DNA of 64,000 nt, from positions 744,001-808,000 of the forward strand of contig JADJOR010000001.1 of assembly GCA_016713665.1 (NCBI GenBank), written 5' to 3'. Below, piece by piece: positions 45,149 through 52,228 of the stretch. The notes beneath the pieces are model-generated. The model was not told where the DNA came from. It saw only the letters and a list, made by a program, of their open reading frames with translations, and searched no databases. Positions within the stretch are counted from its first letter, which is position 1. Each line of letters opens with the position of its first letter. The translations under genes and the position numbers were made by a program. The DNA is from Deltaproteobacteria bacterium (GTDB lineage Bacteria; Myxococcota_A; UBA9160; UBA4427).

Positions 45149-46036
45149 ATGCAGCTCGACCTCCACGTCTGGCGCTTCGAGTGGGCCGTCCGCCAGGGCG
45201 GCCTCGCGCGCGGGCTCGCCGAGCTCGCGCGCCGAAGCGAAGCGCTCGGCATCCGTACGCTCTCGGTCATGGACCACTACTTCCAGATGGAGTCGCAGGC
45301 CCCGGCCACGGACCCCATGCTGGAGGCCTATACCGCGCTTGGCTTCCTCGCCGGGAAGACCGAGCGGATCCGGCTGCGGACGCTCGTCAGCGGAGTGACC
45401 TATCGCCATCCGGCGGTGCTCGCGAAGGCGGTGACGACCCTCGACGTCCTGTCGGAGGGGCGAGCCGAGCTCGGCCTCGGAGCGGCCTGGTACGAGCGCG
45501 AGCACCGCGGGCTCGGCATCCCCTTCCCGCCCCTGGCCGAGCGCTTCGAGCGCCTCGAGGAGGCGCTGCAGATCTGCCTCGCGCTCTGGAGCGGACGGGT
45601 CGGGCGCTTCGAGGGGCGGCATGCGGTGCTCGAGGAGACGCTCTGCAGCCCGATGCCGGTCTCGCGGCCACGGCCGCGCATCCTGATCGGGGGCGGCGGC
45701 GAGCGCAAGACGCTGCGGCTGGTCGCCCGTTATGCGGACGCCTGCAACCTCTTCGGGGGGCCGACGCAGGTGGCCCACAAGCTCGACGTGCTCCGGCGCC
45801 ACTGCGACGAGATCGGGCGGGATCCGAACGAGATCGAGGTGACGGTGATGCATCCGGCGGTCGCCGCGGGGGCACGAGCCGACGACCTGATCCGCGACGC
45901 AGAGGCCTTCGCCGCCATCGGCGTCTCGACGCTGGTCGCGAGCGCCACGGGCGACGATCCCGCGGCCTGGCTCGAGGCGACCTTCGGACCCTGCATGGCG
46001 CGGCTCGGGGCGATCCCGACGAAGCCGCTTCGCTAG
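45149..46036 (+). CDS. LLM-class (F420-type) oxidoreductase
   Basis: 295 residues of the luciferase-like family, subgroup predicted to use F420: starts LDLHVWRFEWAVRQGGLA, then LSVMDHYFQMESQAP, TLVSGVTYRHPAVLAKAVTT, LDVLSEGRAELGLGAAWYER, PRILIGGGGERKTLRLVARY. Resembles Rv3520c of the mycobacterial cholesterol region by position among DUF35/Ltp/SDR genes (recollection). Whether F420 or FMN is used cannot be read; no F420 biosynthesis gene is in the window. Confidence 0.9.
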   Translation: MQLDLHVWRFEWAVRQGGLARGLAELARRSEALGIRTLSVMDHYFQMESQAPATDPMLEAYTALGFLAGKTERIRLRTLVSGVTYRHPAVLAKAVTTLDVLSEGRAELGLGAAWYEREHRGLGIPFPPLAERFERLEEALQICLALWSGRVGRFEGRHAVLEETLCSPMPVSRPRPRILIGGGGERKTLRLVARYADACNLFGGPTQVAHKLDVLRRHCDEIGRDPNEIEVTVMHPAVAAGARADDLIRDAEAFAAIGVSTLVASATGDDPAAWLEATFGPCMARLGAIPTKPLR

Positions 46037-46076
46037 GCGCGTCGGCCGGGCGGCCCGCTTCGCCGAACGCGCGCCG

Positions 46077-46802
46077 TCAATCCTTGCCCGTCTCGGGGGG
46101 CGCCCAGCCCGCCGGCTGTCGCTCCGCCGTGAAGCGCACGAAGACCGCCTCGGCCTCGCTGACGACCGTTTCGCCGACGAGGCAATGGCCGCGGGTCAGG
46201 ACCTTGCGCTCCTCGACGCGCTCGACCCATGCCTCGAAGCGAAGCGGCGTGTAGAGCGGCGTCGGCTTGCGGTAGCGCACGGTCAACGTTCCGGTCGGGC
46301 CGCCGGACTTCGTCAGCATGTTCGACGACGCCAGGATCTCGTCGTAGATCGCCGCGATGACGCCCCCGTGGACGAGACCGCCCGCCCCCTCGCAGACCTC
46401 GCCGAGGACCAGATCGGCGACGACCTTGTCGCTGCCCTGCTGGCGGATCTCGAGTCCGATCGAGGCGGGATTGAGGCGGCCCATCACCGGGCTGAAGGGG
46501 AGATAGGCCATCTTCCCGTCCACGTACTGCCAGGCGGAGTCGACGAGGGCGACCCGCTTGCCGGTCGCCGACTGCTCGAGCTCGGCCGCCAGCGCCTCCG
46601 CGCGTTCGGCGAGGGCCGCGAGACGGTCGGGCTCGGCGTCCTGCTCGATCGATGCGGCGATCTGCCGGCGGATGGCGTCGGCGAGCCGCAGCCACGCGGG
46701 TTGCTCCGCCACGCGCAGCTCCCGCGTGCGCCTGCCTGCGCGCTCGCGCCGCAGGTCTTCGGAGGCGCGCTGCGGATCCGTCCGTCCTGCCGTGTCGCTC
46801 AC
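46077..46802 (-). CDS. hot-dog thioesterase (PaaI/THEM4-like)
   Basis: 241 residues from GTG 46802. A helical N-terminal half (residues ~1-85, LADAIRRQIAASIEQDAEPD) precedes a hot-dog domain with VCEGAGGLVHGGVIAAIYDE (HGG...D/E active region) and TGTLTVRYRKPTPLYTPL. Probably hydrolyses an acyl-CoA in the surrounding degradation cluster; substrate unknown. Confidence 0.88.
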   Translation of the reverse strand: MSDTAGRTDPQRASEDLRRERAGRRTRELRVAEQPAWLRLADAIRRQIAASIEQDAEPDRLAALAERAEALAAELEQSATGKRVALVDSAWQYVDGKMAYLPFSPVMGRLNPASIGLEIRQQGSDKVVADLVLGEVCEGAGGLVHGGVIAAIYDEILASSNMLTKSGGPTGTLTVRYRKPTPLYTPLRFEAWVERVEERKVLTRGHCLVGETVVSEAEAVFVRFTAERQPAGWAPPETGKD

Positions 46803-46901
46803 TCGGGTACTCGATTCATCTTCGCGCCACGCGACGGCCCGACCGGAGGCGCGGTGCTCGCCGGGCCGGGCGACCCGCCGCAGCCGTCGTTCGGTCGGTC
46901 T

Positions 46902-46942
46902 CGAAAAGAATCGGGGGCGCAGGGTCGAACCCCTGCGCCCCC
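46902..46942 (-). terminator. intrinsic terminator of the ferredoxin gene
   Basis: Perfect 12-bp stem (46913-46924 with 46931-46942; GGGGGCGCAGGG/CCCTGCGCCCCC) with a 6-base loop. Read on the minus strand it is followed by GATTCTTTTCG, a T-rich run. It lies about 90 bases beyond the ferredoxin stop. Confidence 0.75.
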
Positions 46943-47032
46943 GTTCCGATCAAGCTCACTTCATGCCCGGCTCGCTCGCGGCGAGCACGCAAAGGCCGTT
47001 CACTCGACGTTCAGCCGACGCTCTGAAGACGT

Positions 47033-47224
47033 TCAGCCAATGATGCGGATCGCCTGCCGCGGACAGAGCCGCTCTGCGTCGAGCAGCTTCTTGCGCAGCG
47101 CCTCGGGGACCTCGTCCATCAGGACCGTGAGCGTGTCGTCTTCTTCGACACGAAAGACTTCCGGACAGGCCTCCATGCAGAGCGCGTTGGCTTCGCAGAG
47201 GTCGTAGTCCACCACCACCTTCAT
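47033..47224 (-). CDS. FdxD-like small ferredoxin
   Basis: 63 residues. Cys pattern C10-x5-C16-x3-C20 ... C54-P (DLCEANALCMEACPEVF, ERLCPRQAI), a 3Fe-4S (possibly 4Fe-4S, since C20 is extra) P450-type ferredoxin. Length and layout match FdxD (Rv3503c), the ferredoxin of the mycobacterial cholesterol cluster, from memory. Likely donates electrons to a P450 or other oxygenase. Preceded by AAGGAGAAGGCG. Confidence 0.92.
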   Translation of the reverse strand: MKVVVDYDLCEANALCMEACPEVFRVEEDDTLTVLMDEVPEALRKKLLDAERLCPRQAIRIIG

Positions 47225-47520
47225 CGCCTTCTCCTTGTTTCGATCTCTCGGCCCGCAAATCGATCTGCCCGCCGATCGAAAGGGGCGATCCCACGCTAAC
47301 AGAATTCACACACCACCGCCCGGCCCCGGACCCGATCCGATCGGCTTGCCGGCCCCGAACCGAGCCGTCATGCTCGCGTCGCCATGCCCCACCCCCTGCC
47401 TCGACCGGGAGCCCCCATGCAACACGAATTCGAGCTGGCCAAGCAGACGCATCTCGCCGCCACGAGGCCCCTGCGCGAGCCGTTCGGCGCTCGCATCCCC
47501 TCCGGCTCGATCGAGACGCG
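47225..47520. other. intergenic region between ferredoxin and SDR
   Basis: About 296 bases between divergent genes. It holds the ferredoxin ribosome site and GAAAGG / CTAACAGAATTCACAC sequences of lower GC, where promoters would be expected. No exact KstR-type motif and no convincing gene was found. Confidence 0.4.
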
Positions 47521-48360
47521 ATGATGGAACAGCTCGCGGACAGGACGGCGGTGGTGATCGGCGGGGCCCAGGGCATCGGACGGGGCATCGCCCTCGCCCT
47601 GGCCGACGAAGGCATGCAGGTCGCGGTGCTCGACATCGAGGCGGCGGTCGCCGAACGGACGGCCAAGGAGCTCGCGGCGAAGGGTGTCCGCGCGATCGGC
47701 CTGCGGGTCGACGTGACCGACGAGACCTCCCTCGCCCAGGCGGCGGCTGCGGTCGAGGCTGCGCTCGGCCCGGTCCACGTGCTCTCGAACAACGCCGGCG
47801 TCTCGGCGCCCCAGGGTCCGATCACCGAGAAGCGCGACGCCGACTGGCAATGGGTCTTCTCGGTGAACCTCTTCGGCATCGTGAAGGCCGTCCAGGCCTT
47901 CCTCCCCGGCATGCGCCGCCACGGCCAGGGCGCCCACATCGTCAACACGTCCTCGATGGCGGGGCTGATCGCGGTGCCCGAGCTCAGGGTCGGCGTCTAC
48001 ACCGCCTCGAAATACGCCTGCACCGCCTACTGCGAGATCCTGCGCGCCGAGCTCGCGCCGGAGAACATCGGCGTCTCCGTTCTCTGCCCCGGCCTGATCG
48101 ACACCGAGCTCTCCCGGACCTCGGCGCGCAATCGCCCGGATCACTTCGGCGGACCGCTCCCGACTCCGGGGCCGATGCCCGAGGAGATGAGGAAGGTCGC
48201 GATGCAGCCCGAGGAGGTCGGGCCGATCGTGGTCCGCGGCATCCGCGCCAACCGGCTCCACATCCTGACGCATCCCGAGATGTCGATCCCGATGGTCGAG
48301 GCCCGCTTCGCCGCCATTCGAGACGACGCCGAGGGCGAGCTCGCGGATCGGCGCCGCTAG
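47521..48360 (+). CDS. short-chain dehydrogenase/reductase
   Basis: 279 residues. VVIGGAQGIGRGIALALADE cofactor loop, LSNNAGVSAPQ, catalytic Ser in NTSSMAG and YTASK. Long C-terminal region (LPTPGPMPEEMRKVAMQPEE) as in SDRs acting on bulky hydrophobic substrates. Divergent from the ferredoxin; its stop overlaps the convergent MBL gene by 4 bases. Confidence 0.92.
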   Translation: MMEQLADRTAVVIGGAQGIGRGIALALADEGMQVAVLDIEAAVAERTAKELAAKGVRAIGLRVDVTDETSLAQAAAAVEAALGPVHVLSNNAGVSAPQGPITEKRDADWQWVFSVNLFGIVKAVQAFLPGMRRHGQGAHIVNTSSMAGLIAVPELRVGVYTASKYACTAYCEILRAELAPENIGVSVLCPGLIDTELSRTSARNRPDHFGGPLPTPGPMPEEMRKVAMQPEEVGPIVVRGIRANRLHILTHPEMSIPMVEARFAAIRDDAEGELADRRR

Positions 48361-49226
48361 GCGTTCTCGAAGCGACAGCTGCCGCCGGTCCGGACGATCC
48401 GCCCCGCCGTCGGCGCCGCGAAATGCGTCCCGATCACGAGCACCGGCCGATCGCCGTAGCGCGCCACGAACGCACGGCGCGTCTCGATCGCCCGCTCGGG
48501 CTCCGCGTCCGGATGCGAGCCCCAGGTCGGCTCGGCGAGCTGGACGGGATGGTGGACCATGTCGCCGGTGATGATGGCCGACTGGCCGCGGGACTCGATG
48601 CGCACGCTGACGTGACCCGGCGTATGGCCCGGCGTCGGCTCGAGGAAGACCTCGTCGGTCAGCATGTGACGGGCGGGGACGAGCTCGTGGAGGCCCGCCT
48701 CGACGATCGGCGCGATCCCGTACGCGAGGTCGACGTTGACGTCGCCGGTCTTCGGCTCCGCCCGCGAAGTCGACCAATGCTCGAACTCCGCGCGGGCGAA
48801 CAGGTACTTCGCGTTGGGAAACGTCGGGACGAAGCGGTCGCCGACCTTCATCGTGTTCCAGCCGACGTGGTCGAAATGCAGATGGGTGCACATCACGACG
48901 TCGACCTGCTCGCGCTTCACGACCCGCTCGAGCTGCTCGAGGAAGCCCGTCTGGAGCGTGCCGAGCCCCATCGGCAGCGGCCGATCGTTGCCCATGCAGG
49001 TATCGACGACGATCGTGCGGCCGGCGGACTCGACCACGAGGGCATGGATCGAGAGCCGGATCTGGCCGGCCTCGTCCATGAAGCGGGGCACGAGCCACTC
49101 CCGATGCGCGGCGAGTCGCGCCGGATCGAGGACGTGCATCAGGTTCTCGGGCGCGAGCAGCGCCTCCTGCTCCTGGACGCGGGTGACGCGCACGTCGCCG
49201 ATCTGCCAGCTGAGAAGCTCCGCCAT
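48357..49226 (-). CDS. metallo-beta-lactamase-fold hydrolase
   Basis: 289 residues. CTHLHFDHVGWN zinc motif, TPGHTPGHVSV, ITGDMVHHP and VIGTHFAAPTAG give the remaining ligands; similar to the quorum-quenching lactonase / MBL group with DxCxGNDR (VDTCMGNDRPLP). Possibly a lactone or ester hydrolase in the degradation cluster; inference. Separated from the next minus-strand gene by 81 bases. Confidence 0.88.
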   Translation of the reverse strand: MAELLSWQIGDVRVTRVQEQEALLAPENLMHVLDPARLAAHREWLVPRFMDEAGQIRLSIHALVVESAGRTIVVDTCMGNDRPLPMGLGTLQTGFLEQLERVVKREQVDVVMCTHLHFDHVGWNTMKVGDRFVPTFPNAKYLFARAEFEHWSTSRAEPKTGDVNVDLAYGIAPIVEAGLHELVPARHMLTDEVFLEPTPGHTPGHVSVRIESRGQSAIITGDMVHHPVQLAEPTWGSHPDAEPERAIETRRAFVARYGDRPVLVIGTHFAAPTAGRIVRTGGSCRFENA

Positions 49227-49307
49227 CCGCCTCCGCTTCGCCTGCCGCGCGCCCGCACGCCGACGTCCCCCGAACGGCGGGCGCGGCGCTCGGCGCTCGG
49301 CCGGTCC

Positions 49308-50228
49308 TCAGAAGTTGTTGGGCATGATGAAGCTGTCCTTGATCGGCAGCTTCCCCTCGAAATGTCGGCCCACGTGCTTCCCGACCTCGGCGACCGACCA
49401 GGCCTCCGTGGCGTGATAGGTCGCCGCCTTCGTCGGCGGACCGAGGACCGTGATCTCCTTGCCCCACACGATGAACACGTTGCCCGAGACGTTCGCCGCC
49501 GCCGGCGACGCGAGCCAGCAGACCAGCGGCGAGGTATGCGCCGGGTCGAAGGCGTCGAAGCCGGTCTCCGGCTTCTGGAAGAACTGCGCCGAGGGACCGG
49601 TCGAGGTCATGGCCGTCCTCGCCCGGGGCATGAAGGTATTCGCCGTGACACCGACGCGGATCAGCGCCTGCGCCGCGCTGTTCGTCACGGCGATGATGCC
49701 CGCCTTCGCCGCCGAGTAGTTGGGCTGGCCCGGGTCGAAGAAGAGCGCCGCCTCGGACGCGGTCGAGAGCAGCCGCCCGTAGACCTGCCCGCCGTCGGCC
49801 TTCGCCTTGTTGCGGAGATATTCGGCGGCGTGGCGCATGCCGCAGAAATGGCCCTTCAGATGGACGCGGATGACGGCATCGAAGTCCGCCTCGCTCATCG
49901 AGAAGAACATCTTGTCGCGCAGGAAGCCGGCATTCGAGACGAGGATGTGGAAGTCACCGAAGGCCTTCACCGCCGTCTCGATCATGCCCTTCGAGTCGTT
50001 CCAGTCGGCCACGTCGCCGAAATGGGTGACGGCCTCGCCGCCGAACGCCTTGATCTCCTCGACGACCCCGCGTCCGGCGGATTCGTCGCGACCCTGCCCG
50101 TCCGCCGAGACCCCGAAATCGTTGACGACGACCCGCGCGCCTTCCTTCGCGAGCGCGATTGCGTGCGCGCGGCCGAGACCCCGACCGGCGCCGGTGACCA
50201 CGGCGACCTTGCCTTCCAACACGCCCAT
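49308..50228 (-). CDS. MFE2-type 3-hydroxyacyl-CoA dehydrogenase (SDR)
   Basis: 306 residues. Close to the dehydrogenase part of peroxisomal multifunctional enzyme 2 (HSD17B4): VVTGAGRGLGRAHAIALAKE, VVVNDFGVSADGQG, VSNAGFLRDKMFFSMSEADF, YSAAKAGII. Expected to oxidise a 3-hydroxyacyl-CoA to the 3-keto form, the substrate of the FadA5-like thiolase 60 bases upstream. C terminus (HFEGKLPIKDSFIMPNNF) is an extension with no separate hydratase domain. Confidence 0.9.
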   Translation of the reverse strand: MGVLEGKVAVVTGAGRGLGRAHAIALAKEGARVVVNDFGVSADGQGRDESAGRGVVEEIKAFGGEAVTHFGDVADWNDSKGMIETAVKAFGDFHILVSNAGFLRDKMFFSMSEADFDAVIRVHLKGHFCGMRHAAEYLRNKAKADGGQVYGRLLSTASEAALFFDPGQPNYSAAKAGIIAVTNSAAQALIRVGVTANTFMPRARTAMTSTGPSAQFFQKPETGFDAFDPAHTSPLVCWLASPAAANVSGNVFIVWGKEITVLGPPTKAATYHATEAWSVAEVGKHVGRHFEGKLPIKDSFIMPNNF

Positions 50229-50288
50229 GATGTCCTGCTCCCGATTGCTGTTTGGATCGGGGCCGAGCCGCGCTCGGCCCCGCTCGAT

Positions 50289-51467
50289 TCAGATCCGCTC
50301 GATGATCGTGCCCGTGCCGACGGCGGCGCCGCAGCACATCGTGATGAAGGCCGTGCCGAGGCCGCGGCGCTCGAGCTCGTGGAGCGCCGACACGATGAGC
50401 CGCGAGCCCGTCGCACCGACCGGATGGCCCAGCGCGATCGCACCGCCGTTCACGTTGACCTTCGCCATGTCGATGTCGAAGACGCCCGCCCAGGAGAGCA
50501 CGACCGAGGCGAACGCCTCGTTGATCTCGTAGAGATCGATGTCGTTGCGGATGCTCATGCCGCTCTTCTTCTCGATCGTCTTCGACGCGTCGATCGGGCC
50601 GTCGAGCAGGTAGTAGGGATCGGTCCCGACCAGGCAGTCGAAGAGGATGCGCGCGCGCGGCTTGAGACCGAGGGCCTGCGCCTTCTCCTTCGACATGTAG
50701 AGGACGGCCGCCGCGCCGTCCGAGATCTGCGACGAGTTGCCGGCGGTATGGATGCCGCCCGGCAGGATCGGCTTCAGCTCGGCGAGGCCCTCCTTCGTCG
50801 ACGGGCGGATGCCCTGGTCGGTGTCGACGACGCGCGTCGCGCCGGTCGGCTTGCCGTCGTCGCCGAGCACCGGGACCTCGATCGGCAGGATCTCGCGCTT
50901 GAAGTGGCCCGCCGCCTGGGCGGCCGCGGCCTTGCGCTGGGACTCGAGGCCGAGGGCGTCGGCCTGCTCGCGGGTGATCTTTCGGTTCTTCGCGATGCGC
51001 TCGGCCATCGTGAACTGGTCGGGCGCCGTGTCCCAGGGCCAGTTCGGCGGCTGGAAATAGCCCGGGCCGTTGATGACGTTGGCGCCGAGGCCGACGTGGC
51101 TCATCAATTCGAGACCGCAGGCGATGCCGACGTCGATCGTGCCGCCCTTCACGAGCGCGTTGATCAGACCGTTGGCCTGCTGGCCGGAGCCGCACTGGGT
51201 ATCGATCGTCGTCCCGCCGCAGGTCCAGTCGTCGCCCTCGGAGAGCCAGGCCTGGCGCGTGATGTTGTTCGACTGCTCACCGGCCTGCGTCACGCAGCCG
51301 CCGATCACCTGCTCGACGTCCGAGCCCTTGATCCCGTTGCGCTGAAGCAGCGCCGTCTGGACACGCCGCAACAGATGCGCGGCGTGCATGCCCGACAGAT
51401 CCCCCTTGATCATCTTGCCCCGGCCGATCGGGGTCCGAATCGCGTCGACGATGACGGCTTCTCGCAT
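50289..51467 (-). CDS. FadA5-like acetyl-CoA acyltransferase (steroid beta-ketothiolase)
   Basis: 392 residues with all thiolase residues: Cys92 in DTQCGSGQQAN, His in GGAIALGHPVG, Cys in ITMCCGAAVGTG. Long stretches match mycobacterial FadA5 as I remember it (DVEQVIGGCVTQAGEQSNNI; GGIHTAGNSSQISDGAAAVL; VEINEAFASVVLSWA-like segment). FadA5 releases acetyl-CoA from the cholesterol side chain. Lies 3 bases beyond the end of the TetR gene in the same direction, so it is probably co-transcribed with it. Confidence 0.93.
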   Translation of the reverse strand: MREAVIVDAIRTPIGRGKMIKGDLSGMHAAHLLRRVQTALLQRNGIKGSDVEQVIGGCVTQAGEQSNNITRQAWLSEGDDWTCGGTTIDTQCGSGQQANGLINALVKGGTIDVGIACGLELMSHVGLGANVINGPGYFQPPNWPWDTAPDQFTMAERIAKNRKITREQADALGLESQRKAAAAQAAGHFKREILPIEVPVLGDDGKPTGATRVVDTDQGIRPSTKEGLAELKPILPGGIHTAGNSSQISDGAAAVLYMSKEKAQALGLKPRARILFDCLVGTDPYYLLDGPIDASKTIEKKSGMSIRNDIDLYEINEAFASVVLSWAGVFDIDMAKVNVNGGAIALGHPVGATGSRLIVSALHELERRGLGTAFITMCCGAAVGTGTIIERI

Positions 51468-51470
51468 GGC

Positions 51471-52133
51471 TCATTGCCCTTTCATGGTTTCGATCATGGG
51501 TTCCATCGCCCCGGCACGGGGGATGGTCACCGGTTGCTCGCGGCCGAGCACCAGCTCGACCGACGCTCTCATCTCTTCTCCGATCGTGCCCTGCGACTGG
51601 ACACCACCGGCCCAATTCATCATCAGCGCGAACCAGACCCGGTTGAGCAGCTCGCCGACGCGCTTCTCCCGCTCCGTGATCTCGGGCGCGCTCGCATCGA
51701 CGGGCTGACCGCGCAGCGCCGAGACGATCATGCGCAGCATCAGGTCGTGGAAGATCTCGACCTTCTGCGCGAGCACCGGCTCGCCCGCCGCCGTCGCCCG
51801 CAGCATCGCCCGCGAGAGGTTCGGCCGACGCAACATGCCGCGGGTCGCGATCACGAAGAATCCGACGACGCGTTCGCTCGCATCCGCGCCCTTCGGCGGC
51901 CGCTGGCGGACCCGCGCCGCGAGCGCGCGGGTCTCCTGCTCGAGGGCGGCGACGAGCAGATCCTCCTTGCTGCGGAAGCGGCGATACAGCGTGCCGAGCG
52001 CCACGCCCGCGTGGGCCGCGACGTCGCGCAGGCGGACGGCCTCGAAGCCGCCCCCCTCGGCCAGCTCGATGCTGGTCTCGACGATGCGCCGCGCGCGTTC
52101 TTCGAGGATCGGATCGGCGGGCTCTGCAGACAT
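51471..52133 (-). CDS. KstR-like TetR-family repressor
   Basis: 220 residues from ATG 52133. The helix-turn-helix (about residues 33-62) reads VRLRDVAAHAGVALGTLYRR then FRSKEDLLVAALEQE, strikingly close to KstR of M. tuberculosis, the repressor of cholesterol degradation (VAVGTLYRYFPSK region, from memory). Two KstR-pattern sites lie 11-46 bases upstream of the start, consistent with autoregulation. Ligand would be a steroid-CoA intermediate if the analogy holds. Confidence 0.88.
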   Translation of the reverse strand: MSAEPADPILEERARRIVETSIELAEGGGFEAVRLRDVAAHAGVALGTLYRRFRSKEDLLVAALEQETRALAARVRQRPPKGADASERVVGFFVIATRGMLRRPNLSRAMLRATAAGEPVLAQKVEIFHDLMLRMIVSALRGQPVDASAPEITEREKRVGELLNRVWFALMMNWAGGVQSQGTIGEEMRASVELVLGREQPVTIPRAGAMEPMIETMKGQ

Positions 52134-52143
52134 GGCGCCCGAT

Positions 52144-52157
52144 TGAATCACGTTCCG
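52144..52157. promoter_or_regulatory. KstR-like operator, proximal to the TetR gene
   Basis: TGAATCACGTTCCG. Two deviations from TnnAACnnGTTnnA, but identical to the second site at most other positions and spaced 22 bases from it, i.e. on the same DNA face. Confidence 0.55.
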
Positions 52158-52165
52158 GCCCGCTT

Positions 52166-52179
52166 TGAAACACGTTCCA
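52166..52179. promoter_or_regulatory. KstR-like operator, exact match
   Basis: TGAAACACGTTCCA, an exact fit to TnnAACnnGTTnnA. Located between the divergent TetR and DUF455-ATP-grasp genes, about 50 bases before the latter's ATG. Confidence 0.68.
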
Positions 52180-52228
52180 GCCGGGCGGGGATCCGGCGGC
52201 CGGACGGGATCGTCTATCGTGCCACCCC

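Noticed and set aside
47225..47520. KstR-like site before the ferredoxin or SDR
   Set aside because: CTAACAGAATTCA resembles half of the motif but has no GTT half-site.
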